From: Bacteroidota bacterium
GTDB lineage: Bacteria > Bacteroidota > Bacteroidia > Chitinophagales > Chitinophagaceae
Direction of reading: 5' to 3'
DNA: 64,000 nucleotides
Assembly: GCA_947460595.1 (NCBI GenBank)
Contig: CANHGS010000008.1
Location: 1 to 64,000 of the forward strand
The position numbers and the translations under genes were made by a program. The notes beneath the pieces are model-generated. The model ran no database searches. It was not told the origin of the DNA and saw only the letters and a list, made by a program, of their open reading frames with translations. Shown piece after piece: positions 1-7,435 of the stretch; the first letter of the stretch is position 1; the number at the start of each line of letters is the position of its first letter.

Positions 1-24
1 AAAAAGGTGTTTTAAACTTGCCAT
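1..24 (-). CDS. Start of an unidentified gene running off the left edge
   Basis: The reverse strand reads ATG followed by seven open codons (M-A-S-L-K-H-L-F) before the window ends. A perfect AGGAGG (complement of positions 33-38) lies eight bases upstream of the ATG. Such a strong Shine-Dalgarno is uncommon in Bacteroidota and hints at a real start, possibly of a transferred gene. Eight residues are too few to name a product. Confidence 0.35.
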
Positions 25-328
25 TTTTAAATCCTCCTATTACTTTTATTCCAGTATTCATTTAGCTGGTTTCCTCCCCATCCGTGACCAGCATTTCTGA
101 GGATCAATTTTTTAACTATAACGCGTTGGATTTTAGTCCAGATTTTTTGCCAGCCTGTAGGCCACAGGCTAAATAAAAAAGGACGTTGATTTGCACGTAG
201 TCAAATTTGGTGGCTCCAGACCAGTCTTGAAAACAGGACAACTGGTTAATTGCAGTACAAGCAAATCAAAAACCGCTGAACAATTGAACCATGGTGTTAG
301 ACAGGGGGAAACTTTTAAATTAACTAAA
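25..328. other. Non-coding stretch with small hairpins
   Basis: No convincing gene is seen here. Two inverted repeats are visible: a 7-bp stem with arms 152-158 and 164-170 and a 5-nt loop, and a compound hairpin at 220-246 (arms 220-229 and 234-246 around an AAAA loop). Neither has the T-tract expected of a terminator. An open frame runs through 191-328 into the next gene, but it lacks a signal peptide at its own start, so the start at 329 is preferred. Confidence 0.4.
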
Positions 329-724
329 ATGAAAAAGATATTATTAGTATTATTTGTAGGTATTTCAATTATTTTACCATCTTGTAAAAAGGGTAATTCA
401 AAAAACGAATTATTCAAACAAGATGATGAAAGAAGAATTACAAAATTAAAACAGCAGTTTAAAATTGATGCTTTCAATATTGAAGCTACAAAAGATCAAT
501 CTGAATTAATAATAGCTTCGTCAGAGTCAAATTCAAAATTATTCAAAGCTTTTAAGAATAATTTAAATAAATCAGCGATAAAATTATTTATAAACTACAA
601 AGAGAATATCACACTTGCTGTTTTCGAGTTCAATGATTCTAAAGAAAAATTATTTGCAATAAAAGGTCGATTTATAAAAAAATCAATTCTTATTCGAAAA
701 AGAGGTGGTTGTTGGCAAAAGTAA
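329..724 (+). CDS. Lipoprotein, N-terminal part of a probable frameshifted gene
   Basis: The product is not recognised. The chosen ATG opens a classic lipoprotein signal: a KK charge pair, a hydrophobic core and a lipobox ILPSC, so the product should be exported and lipid-anchored. The mature part is lysine-rich and resembles the start of a small periplasmic or surface protein. It stops at 724 after RGGCWQK. The next open frame (705-1061) overlaps it, lacks an ATG and continues plausibly if one base of the A5 run at 697-701 is removed. The two are therefore probably halves of one gene of about 240 codons. Confidence 0.55.
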   Translation: MKKILLVLFVGISIILPSCKKGNSKNELFKQDDERRITKLKQQFKIDAFNIEATKDQSELIIASSESNSKLFKAFKNNLNKSAIKLFINYKENITLAVFEFNDSKEKLFAIKGRFIKKSILIRKRGGCWQK

Positions 725-1061
725 AAACAGAAATAACGAACCAGTTTCAATAATTTCAAATGGTCTTGATTATTTCACAATAACTACAAAAAACGGAGTT
801 GATTACTATGAATCCGGCAATACCTCACTAGAAGATTTTAAATTGATAAAAATCTTAAAAGATTGTGATGGAAATCATGGTGGAACTGGATTTTGTCAAC
901 TTGAAAAAGGCGAAAGTTTCAAAAACTGTTATGCAGCAGAAAAAGATCAATTCTGTACGGATTTCTGGAGTTGTCTAGCCGTAGATACTCAAAATTCAGT
1001 TCAAGTACTCATTGCTTTAACTTGTACATGTGATGCAAAAGAATGTCCTCCAACAAAATAA
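705..1061 (+). CDS. C-terminal part of the same split lipoprotein gene
   Basis: The only start in this frame is a GTG inside the overlap with the previous gene. No signal peptide is present. The 118 residues are rich in cysteine toward the end (C-x-C and C-PP motifs, seven cysteines), as expected of a disulfide-stabilised exported protein and not a cytosolic one. That fits it being the tail of the upstream lipoprotein after a one-base insertion near 697-701. An alternative is a genuine separate small gene translated by coupling, but the lack of an export signal argues against this. Confidence 0.45.
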   Translation: MVVGKSKNRNNEPVSIISNGLDYFTITTKNGVDYYESGNTSLEDFKLIKILKDCDGNHGGTGFCQLEKGESFKNCYAAEKDQFCTDFWSCLAVDTQNSVQVLIALTCTCDAKECPPTK

Positions 1062-1071
1062 AAATATATTT

Positions 1072-1266
1072 ATGAAAAAAAAATCATTACTAGTCGCTTT
1101 GCCAATTTGGTTTTTACTAAGCACAATAGGCACTTATTTGAAAATAACAGATCCCAAAAACAGTATCGCTACTTTTTTATTAGCAGCTTCTCTAATAATG
1201 TGGGTTTTATTTCTAGCACTAATTTTCATTCAAATTATAAAACAAAATAACAGTAAGACTTTTTAA
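1072..1266 (+). CDS. Small two-helix membrane protein
   Basis: A 64-residue protein beginning MKKKS with two hydrophobic segments (about residues 5-22 and 34-56) and a charged, asparagine-rich tail. The start at 1072 is preferred to an in-frame ATG at 1030 because the hydrophobic segment then follows directly on the lysines and the gene no longer overlaps its neighbour. It lies 10 bases after the split lipoprotein gene and may be co-transcribed. No family recognised. Confidence 0.5.
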   Translation: MKKKSLLVALPIWFLLSTIGTYLKITDPKNSIATFLLAASLIMWVLFLALIFIQIIKQNNSKTF

Positions 1267-1502
1267 TAGTTGGATAAATTCAAGAAGAAAAAAGAAATTC
1301 AATAGTTGAAGAAAAAAACTTTCAAATGGAAAATTATTATTTAATTAAAACTCTCATTCCTGACAAAAATAGTGTTAGTTTAAAATGTATTTCTGTTTAA
1401 ATATTTACAACTCAAACTTATAACAACCCTTTACAAACTTGAGCTTGTATTAATGCAAAGAGATTTATACATTGTAGTATTCTGAATTCAACCAATAAAA
1501 TC

Positions 1503-1685
1503 ATGAGAGAAGCAATTCTAGTGGTAGTTCTTATAATACCTGTTTATTGTTTACTCAATTCACTTTCAAGAGTAAACAACAACCAGGAATTAACTATGGG
1601 GAAAAGATCCGCTTTAGTGTATATCATTTTTTTGATCCCGGTAGTAGGATTTATGCTTACGAGAAAGATGAAAAAAGTAGATTGA
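1503..1685 (+). CDS. Small membrane protein resembling the PLDc_N segment
   Basis: Sixty residues with two hydrophobic stretches separated by a polar linker. The second, ending in a run of basic residues (TRKMKK), is reminiscent of the short PLDc_N (phospholipase D nuclease N-terminal) membrane domain. That resemblance is by eye only. The stop at 1683-1685 lies two bases before the next ATG, so the two genes probably form a pair. Confidence 0.45.
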   Translation: MREAILVVVLIIPVYCLLNSLSRVNNNQELTMGKRSALVYIIFLIPVVGFMLTRKMKKVD

Positions 1686-1687
1686 CA

Positions 1688-1876
1688 ATGACAACAGAAA
1701 AGTTATTAGAAAGGGCTAAAGAATCAGCCTGGCTAGCTTTTATAATTTATTCGTTGATTAGAATATGGGGGGACTCTTTTAAAGATTACAGTTACTACTT
1801 TGCTTATTACTTTTTAATAGTTCGCCTATCTGTTGCTTTTATTGTATGGTTTAGATCAGTTAAAGCTGATGGATAA
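1688..1876 (+). CDS. Small membrane protein, unrecognised
   Basis: A 62-residue protein starting MTTEK, with a short charged amphipathic N-terminus followed by two hydrophobic, tyrosine-rich segments. The ATG sits two bases after the stop of the preceding small gene, suggesting translational coupling. A longer open frame extends upstream to 1547 but overlaps the previous gene completely in another frame, so the shorter start is taken. Function unknown. Confidence 0.45.
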   Translation: MTTEKLLERAKESAWLAFIIYSLIRIWGDSFKDYSYYFAYYFLIVRLSVAFIVWFRSVKADG

Positions 1877-1929
1877 CCGAACTCTTAAAAATAAATAAAA
1901 CAAATTCTGAAACCAATTCAATCTATACC

Positions 1930-2238
1930 ATGTTTAAGAAAGCACTAAAATTTGTGGTCTATGCAATAGCCCTATTTATTGTTTTCCAAATAGTAGTGTT
2001 CATATTTTTTGGAATTAATTTTTTTTGGTCAAATAGGCTCCCTAAAAAAAAGGAAGAAATGGAAAAATTATATTCCTTAGAACAAAATTTCAATCCTGTT
2101 GAACTTGAACAATTTAAAAAAACTAAAGGCTATTTTCTATTTTTAACTACCGGTGAAGCGGATTCACTTAAGTATTATTTGAATCAGGCCAAAGAGGAAA
2201 TGAATGATTCCACAAGTAAAATTTTCCAAAAGCAATAA
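1930..2238 (+). CDS. Single-pass membrane protein, unrecognised
   Basis: A 102-residue protein with one hydrophobic helix (about residues 8-31) followed by a charged, lysine/glutamate-rich domain of about 65 residues that should face one side of the membrane. It is followed by a strong terminator at 2300-2328, which ends this rightward cluster of small membrane genes. AT content is visibly higher than in the metabolic genes downstream. Confidence 0.5.
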   Translation: MFKKALKFVVYAIALFIVFQIVVFIFFGINFFWSNRLPKKKEEMEKLYSLEQNFNPVELEQFKKTKGYFLFLTTGEADSLKYYLNQAKEEMNDSTSKIFQKQ

Positions 2239-2299
2239 CCAATTAAATAGTTAATCGTCTTCTCAGTTTTAGTTTTAGCAGTATATCCTATAAAAACCA

Positions 2300-2328
2300 A
2301 CGCCACCCTCTCAGGTGGCGTTTTTTTT
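2300..2328 (+). terminator. Rho-independent terminator
   Basis: Perfect 8-bp stem (arms 2300-2307 and 2314-2321, 6-nt loop) followed by eight T. It terminates the rightward small-gene cluster. A weaker TTTTTA tract on the other side means it could also serve pckA, which ends at 2366 on the opposite strand. Confidence 0.85.
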
Positions 2329-2365
2329 CAACTGTTCTCATAAGCAAATATGGTAAGCAAAAAAT

Positions 2366-3973
2366 CTATAGTGGTGTTGGCGCTGCGGCAAGAATTTCCG
2401 CATCCACTCCAGCAGCATATTTTTCAAAGTTTTTAATAAACTGATTGGCTAAGTCGTTGGCCACTTTATCATAAGCGGCCCTATCGGCCCAAGTGTTGCG
2501 TGGATTCAAAATTTCTGATGGCACATTGGGGCAGGTCTGTGGTACTTGCATACCAAAAACTGGATGTGCTTCAAAGGTTACATTGGTTAATTCACCCTCT
2601 AAGGCAGCGGTAATCATAGCCCGGGTATGGGCTAGTTTCATGCGTTTGCCTATACCATAAGATCCGCCACTCCAGCCAGTATTGATCATCCAAACCTGTA
2701 CTTGTTGGGCGCGCATTTTTTCTCCCAACATGGCAGCATATTTACCCGGGTGCAATGGCATAAAGGGCGCGCCAAAACAAGCTGAGAAAGTACTCTTAGG
2801 TTCTGTTACACCAGCTTCGGTTCCAGCCACTTTAGCCGTGTACCCACTGATAAATTGGTACATGGCCTGACCTGGACTCAGTTTGCTGATAGGTGGTAAA
2901 ACGCCATAGGCATCGCAGGTTAAGAAAAAGATATGTTTGGGCAATCCGCCAATAGAGGGCTCTTGCGCATTGCTGATAAAATTCAGTGGATAACTTACGC
3001 GCGTGTTCTCTGTGATTTCCGTATCAGCAAAATCAATCCGGTTAGACCCTGGGAAGAAATGAATATTCTCAACCAACGCTCCTGGTTTGATAGCATGAAA
3101 AATCTCTGGTTCTTTTTCTTCACTTAAATCAACCGTTTTGGCATAACAGCCCCCTTCAAAATTAAATACCGAATGATTGGTCCATCCGTGTTCATCGTCT
3201 CCAATCAACTTGCGTTGTGGATCCGCACTCAAAGTGGTTTTACCTGTTCCACTTAGACCAAAGAAAATGGCTACATCGCCCTCTGCACCCATATTGGCAC
3301 TACAGTGCATGCTCAAAACTTGTTTGTCTTGTGGTAAAATATAATTCAGAATACTGAAGATTCCTTTCTTGATTTCACCAGTATATCCAGTGCCCCCAAT
3401 CAGAATAGTTTTATAAGTAAAAGAAATTACGGCAAAATTTTCTTGACGCGTTCCGTCAACTGCTGGATCCGCCAAAAAGCCTGGGGCTTGTAAAATGGTC
3501 CACGCTGGTTCAAAATTTTCCAACTCCGTTTCAGTAGGACGCAGGAACATGTTGTAGGCAAATAAATTGCTCCAAGGATTTTCGTTGATCACCCGGATCT
3601 TTAGTCTGTAGGCTTCATCGGCGCAAGCGTAAGCATCACGCACCCAAAGTTCCTGGCGCTCTCCCAAATAGTTGAGCAACTTGGCCCTAAGTTGTAAAAA
3701 GTATTTTTCTTCAATAGGAATATTGAAATTGTTCCAATTCACGGTATTAGCTGTTATAGCGTCTTTGACTGTGAACTTGTCCTGAGGACTGCGACCCGTA
3801 AATTTTCCCGTGCGAATACACAAAGCGCCTGTATCATTTAAGACACCTTGGCCTCTAGCAATGGTTTGTTGGGTTAAAACTGTTGGGTCTAGCTGGTAAT
3901 GTAACTGAGCACTTCCGGCTATTCCGGCTGTCTGTAACAGATTTTTGGGGAGCATCATGGTTGGTACCGACAT
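2366..3973 (-). CDS. pckA: Phosphoenolpyruvate carboxykinase (ATP)
   Basis: Catalyses oxaloacetate + ATP to phosphoenolpyruvate + CO2 + ADP, the entry step of gluconeogenesis, in the cytosol. The 535-residue length is normal for the ATP-dependent family. Visible signatures: GRSPQDKF near residues 60-67, the family motif GGTGYTGE near 193-200, the P-loop GLSGTGKTT at about 239-247, and the metal/nucleotide motif DDEHGW at about 259-264. The start MSVPTMM is preferred; an open frame runs 25 codons further upstream, but it passes through a palindrome and has no family support. The gene is divergent from a beta-barrel gene at 4132. A long inverted repeat 53 bases upstream of the start is a likely regulatory site. 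Confidence 0.96.
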   Translation of the reverse strand: MSVPTMMLPKNLLQTAGIAGSAQLHYQLDPTVLTQQTIARGQGVLNDTGALCIRTGKFTGRSPQDKFTVKDAITANTVNWNNFNIPIEEKYFLQLRAKLLNYLGERQELWVRDAYACADEAYRLKIRVINENPWSNLFAYNMFLRPTETELENFEPAWTILQAPGFLADPAVDGTRQENFAVISFTYKTILIGGTGYTGEIKKGIFSILNYILPQDKQVLSMHCSANMGAEGDVAIFFGLSGTGKTTLSADPQRKLIGDDEHGWTNHSVFNFEGGCYAKTVDLSEEKEPEIFHAIKPGALVENIHFFPGSNRIDFADTEITENTRVSYPLNFISNAQEPSIGGLPKHIFFLTCDAYGVLPPISKLSPGQAMYQFISGYTAKVAGTEAGVTEPKSTFSACFGAPFMPLHPGKYAAMLGEKMRAQQVQVWMINTGWSGGSYGIGKRMKLAHTRAMITAALEGELTNVTFEAHPVFGMQVPQTCPNVPSEILNPRNTWADRAAYDKVANDLANQFIKNFEKYAAGVDAEILAAAPTPL

Positions 3974-4025
3974 ATACAAACAATCGTTAGTTAGTGTAAA
4001 AATAAGGAAATCCGTTATAACAACA

Positions 4026-4056
4026 GTATTTACGTGTAGCCCTTGCACGTAAATAC
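4026..4056. promoter_or_regulatory. 11-bp perfect inverted repeat, candidate operator for pckA
   Basis: Arms GTATTTACGTG (4026-4036) and CACGTAAATAC (4046-4056) are exact reverse complements separated by 9 bases, so the half-site centres are 20 bp apart, about two helical turns. The site lies in the divergent pckA / 4132 intergenic region and resembles a binding site for a dimeric transcription factor. A hairpin in the pckA leader is the alternative. Confidence 0.6.
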
Positions 4057-4109
4057 AAACACTAACATTTTTTTATATGGGTAGTTTTTTTTCCTGAATA
4101 GGCTTGTTG

Positions 4110-4117
4110 TAGGTTTG
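4110..4117 (+). promoter_or_regulatory. Bacteroidota -7 element (TAGGTTTG)
   Basis: A perfect TAnnTTTG match ending 14 bases before the ATG at 4132. No clear TTTG -33 element is seen at the usual distance. It predicts a very short leader for the beta-barrel gene. Confidence 0.6.
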
Positions 4118-4131
4118 CGCAAAGACCAACT

Positions 4132-4728
4132 ATGCCCAAAAATCTTTTTTTATTGGCTTTTTTACTTGTTAGCCTTGGCTCTATAGCTCAATCCTTGGAA
4201 CAGGACGCAACAAAAGGCAAGTTTAAACAGGAAAATATTTTCTTTGGAACCGGTTTAAACCTGGGTATTGCCTCCCAATCATTTAACGTTGGGCTAAACC
4301 CAGAAATTGGATACAGCATTACCAAATGGCTTGACGCTGGTATCAATTTTAACGTGAATTATTATTCGCAAAACGCCACCGACTATAGCACGGTGAAGTA
4401 CCAAAACTGGAGTTATGGGGGAGGTGGTTTTTTAAGAGTATGGCCAGTAAACTTTATCCATCTTCAAATTCAACCAGAATACAATTGGATCAACAGTACC
4501 CAAAAATCTACCAATGGACCAGACGTATTTAAATACAAATACCAGGCAGAAAGCTTGCTGGTGGGTATTGGCTATGGCTCCCATTTTTTAGGTAGCCGAT
4601 ATTCCTATGTAACCCTAATGATGGACGTATTACAGAATCCTTTTTCTCCCTATCGTGACCAATTCAATGACCCCTTACCTGTATTTAGAGCGGGTTTTGG
4701 CATGTACCTTAGACCAAGCAAGAAATAA
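4132..4728 (+). CDS. Outer-membrane beta-barrel protein
   Basis: A 198-residue protein with an N-terminal signal peptide (hydrophobic core LFLLAFLLVSLG, cleavage near IAQS). It then shows alternating polar/hydrophobic strands rich in Gly, Tyr and Asn, such as YGGGGFLRVWP, and ends in an aromatic/basic strand. This is the pattern of small outer-membrane beta-barrels of the porin/OmpW-like type common in Bacteroidota. No specific substrate can be inferred. The 3' end overlaps the convergent LOG-family gene by 20 bases. Confidence 0.75.
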   Translation: MPKNLFLLAFLLVSLGSIAQSLEQDATKGKFKQENIFFGTGLNLGIASQSFNVGLNPEIGYSITKWLDAGINFNVNYYSQNATDYSTVKYQNWSYGGGGFLRVWPVNFIHLQIQPEYNWINSTQKSTNGPDVFKYKYQAESLLVGIGYGSHFLGSRYSYVTLMMDVLQNPFSPYRDQFNDPLPVFRAGFGMYLRPSKK

Positions 4729-5248
4729 CATCGCCGGGACCATTACAAACAATTAATCTTTCTCTCCAAGCTTCATATAAAAAGCCTTGTTGGAACATAT
4801 TGTCAATATGTGCAATCAAGTGGTTATAGAATCCATTGCTGTTTAGCAATACAATTTTCTTATCGTGGATTTTTAAAGTGTTCCAAGTAAGCATTTCAAA
4901 TAACTCATCCAATGTGCCATTACCTCCGGGTAAGACCACGGCTGCATCGCAAAGTTCATACATCATCTTTTTACGAATATGCATATCGGGCACTACGCGC
5001 AATTCTGTGATCCCTTGGTGCCCATGCTCCCATTCTAGTAATAATTCAGGGATTACACCAATCACTTCTCCCCCATTTGCCATCATGGCATCTGCCACAG
5101 CCCCCATCAATCCCTTATTGCCGCCACCATAGATTAATGCTATATCATGCAAAGCCATCTGTTTACCTAATTCAAAAGCCTGTTGTTCAAAGAGTGGATC
5201 AGCTCCTGATTTAGAACCACAGAATACCGCAAAACGCTTAGACGCCAT
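4709..5248 (-). CDS. LOG-family (TIGR00730) nucleotide N-glycosidase
   Basis: A Rossmann-fold protein of the lysine-decarboxylase-like LOG family. Characterised members hydrolyse nucleoside 5'-monophosphates or cytokinin ribotides to base plus ribose 5-phosphate. The 179 residues contain the nucleotide-binding turn YGGGNKGLMG (about 40-49) and the diagnostic PGGNGTLDE (about 107-115), with the conserved R-K pair at about 92-93. The start at 5248 gives the canonical beginning RFAVFCGS; the frame is open further upstream into the symporter start. It is divergent from the symporter gene and overlaps the beta-barrel gene tail to tail. Confidence 0.9.
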   Translation of the reverse strand: MASKRFAVFCGSKSGADPLFEQQAFELGKQMALHDIALIYGGGNKGLMGAVADAMMANGGEVIGVIPELLLEWEHGHQGITELRVVPDMHIRKKMMYELCDAAVVLPGGNGTLDELFEMLTWNTLKIHDKKIVLLNSNGFYNHLIAHIDNMFQQGFLYEAWRERLIVCNGPGDVISCLV

Positions 5249-5327
5249 ATCCCTATTTTTAGCAGGGTAAATTAGGTGAATTATTTGTACTATTTTGCCG
5301 TTTCTTATTAACGCTAGAATTAAAAAC

Positions 5328-6782
5328 ATGTCTCCAGTTATCTTATTCAGTTTTGTCATTGCCTATTTCTTGATTTTACTAGCTGTTGCTTGGGTAACTG
5401 GCAAAAACAGCACCAACGAATCTTTTTTTATTGGTAACAAAAGTTCTAACTGGATGCTGGTAGCTTTTGGCATGGTAGGCACTTCTTTGAGTGGGGTAAC
5501 ATTTGTAAGTGTACCCGGAGCCGTAGCAAAAGAAGGCTTTGCCTATTTTCAAATAACCCTGGGTTATTTAATTGGATATGTAGTCATTGCTTTTGTTTTG
5601 TTACCCTTGTATTATAGATTAAACCTCACTTCTATCTACAATTATTTATCAGACAGATTGGGATTTAAATCCTATAAAACGGGGGCTTCCTTTTTCATTT
5701 TATCTAGAACCCTTGGCGCTACCGCCAGGTTGTATTTGGTGGTGAATATTTTACAAGAAGCTATACTCAATAGTTTTGGCATTCCATTTTGGGCTACAAC
5801 TTTGATTATTCTTGCTATGATTTTACTCTACACTTTTGAAGGCGGAGTAAAGACTATTGTATGGACCGATACGCTTCAAACCTCTTGTATGCTCTTGGGG
5901 CTAATCATTTGTGTAGTCTATATTCTCAGCAGCTTGAATATTGGATTTGTGGGCAGCTTAGACGCCATGAGCCAGAAAGGCTATGCTACTATTTTCAACA
6001 CCAATCCCGATAGTAAGTTATTCTTTGTAAAACAAATTATTGCAGGAGCATTTATTACCATTACCATGACCGGTATGGACCAAGAAATGATGCAGAAAAA
6101 TATTTCTGTAAAAACCTTAAAAGACTCTCAGAAAAATATCCTCAGTATGTCTGTAGTCTTAATGCTCTCTATTATTTTGTTCCTTTATCTAGGTGGCTTA
6201 TTATACTTATATGCAGGTCAACAAAATGTAGTGGAAACTGGTGATAAATTATTCCCTGCCATTGCCTTGCACCATATGCCTCCGTTTGTTTCTGTAATCT
6301 TTATCATTGCCTTAATATCAGCCCTTTTTCCAAGTGCCGATGGGGCCATTACAGCCCTTACTTCTACCTTCTGCATAGATATCTTGGGTATTCAACGCAA
6401 TCAAGAAATGAGCGATGCCCGTAAAAAACAAATTCGCCAAAGGGTGCATCTGGGTTTTGCCGCCATCTTCTTATTATTTGTTTTGGTGTTCAAAGTGGTC
6501 AATAGCCCAAGTATGATTGGAATCATTTTAAAAGTGGCTAGTTATACCTACGGACCATTGTTGGGTCTATTCACTTTTGGAATCTTGCTCAAACGCAACG
6601 TGAAGGACAACCTGGTTCCCTTTGTCTGTGTGGCATCGCCCCTGCTATGTTTGGTCATTGATTTAAACCAAAAAGCTTTGTTTGGCTCTTTTGAATTGGG
6701 ATTAGAATTACTGATTATCAACGGCTTAATTACCTTTTTAGGACTGTTCTTGGTATCCAAACCCAAATCAGCCAAAGAATAA
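5328..6782 (+). CDS. Sodium:solute symporter (SSS family)
   Basis: A 484-residue inner-membrane protein with about 13 hydrophobic helices and no signal peptide. Hallmarks of the SSS/SLC5 fold include the N-terminal helix, the FFIGNKSSNWML loop, the GTSLSGVTFVSVPG helix-1 break with small residues that bind Na+, and SALFPSADGAITAL near residue 340, corresponding to the helix that completes the Na+ site. The substrate cannot be told. The start at 5328 puts the first helix at the N-terminus. The O-methyltransferase gene follows after 14 bases and is probably co-transcribed. Confidence 0.92.
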   Translation: MSPVILFSFVIAYFLILLAVAWVTGKNSTNESFFIGNKSSNWMLVAFGMVGTSLSGVTFVSVPGAVAKEGFAYFQITLGYLIGYVVIAFVLLPLYYRLNLTSIYNYLSDRLGFKSYKTGASFFILSRTLGATARLYLVVNILQEAILNSFGIPFWATTLIILAMILLYTFEGGVKTIVWTDTLQTSCMLLGLIICVVYILSSLNIGFVGSLDAMSQKGYATIFNTNPDSKLFFVKQIIAGAFITITMTGMDQEMMQKNISVKTLKDSQKNILSMSVVLMLSIILFLYLGGLLYLYAGQQNVVETGDKLFPAIALHHMPPFVSVIFIIALISALFPSADGAITALTSTFCIDILGIQRNQEMSDARKKQIRQRVHLGFAAIFLLFVLVFKVVNSPSMIGIILKVASYTYGPLLGLFTFGILLKRNVKDNLVPFVCVASPLLCLVIDLNQKALFGSFELGLELLIINGLITFLGLFLVSKPKSAKE

Positions 6783-6796
6783 ACTATTTTCGTGCC

Positions 6797-7435
6797 ATGG
6801 AATTGGTCCATCCCTTGGCAGAAGCTTATGCCAGTTTACATAGTAGCCCGGATGATGCCCTTTTGGCGCAGATTCAAACAAGCACTTTGGCTGAGCACCC
6901 CCATGCCCACATGCTTAGTTCTCCAGTTCAAGGAAGATTCCTAACTATGATGAGTCAATTGCTTCAACCCAAGGAGGTTTTAGAAATTGGCACATTCACA
7001 GGATATAGCGCTCTTTGCATGGCCAAGGGCTTGCAAGAGGGCGGCCAATTACATACTATTGAACTAAGGGAAGAAGATGCATTAAGGTCAAAAGCCAATT
7101 TTAGCATTTCTGAAAGGGCAGAGCAGATACATTTGCACATTGGAGACGCAAAAACAATCATTCCTAGTCTAACACAGGCTTGGGACTTGGTTTTTATAGA
7201 CGCAGACAAAACCGGCTATATTGACTATTATGAACTGCTGGTGCCTAGAATGGCCAAAAACGGTCTGATTATTGCAGACAACGTCTTGTTTCACGGACAG
7301 GTATTGGAGACGCCCTTGAGCGGCAAAAATGCCAAAGCCATTGACGCGTTCAATGCGCATGTAGCCGCTGACCCAAGAACAGAACAAGTATTATTAACAG
7401 TAAGAGACGGGTTACTCCTGATCAAAATCAAATAA
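6797..7435 (+). CDS. Class I SAM-dependent O-methyltransferase (COMT-like)
   Basis: A 212-residue cytosolic enzyme of the catechol/caffeoyl-CoA O-methyltransferase family (Methyltransf_3). It has SAM motif I VLEIGTFTGY at 61-70, the acidic motif TIEL at 87-90, the metal-binding stretch LVFIDADKTGY at 131-141 and DNVLFHG at 161-167, consistent with a Mg2+-dependent enzyme acting on a small diol. The substrate is unknown. Its stop codon directly abuts the ATG of the next gene. Confidence 0.9.
   Translation: MELVHPLAEAYASLHSSPDDALLAQIQTSTLAEHPHAHMLSSPVQGRFLTMMSQLLQPKEVLEIGTFTGYSALCMAKGLQEGGQLHTIELREEDALRSKANFSISERAEQIHLHIGDAKTIIPSLTQAWDLVFIDADKTGYIDYYELLVPRMAKNGLIIADNVLFHGQVLETPLSGKNAKAIDAFNAHVAADPRTEQVLLTVRDGLLLIKIK

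Noticed and set aside
152..170. 7-bp hairpin as terminator
   Set aside because: The tract after the stem is A-rich on the plus strand and G/C-rich on the minus strand, so no U-run would follow.
191..328. In-frame upstream extension of the lipoprotein gene
   Set aside because: It would bury the signal peptide and lipobox 46 residues inside the protein; the ATG at 329 gives a proper lipoprotein.
1326..1400. 24-codon open frame starting MENYYLIKTL
   Set aside because: Too short, no promoter and no recognisable feature; may be chance or a remnant.
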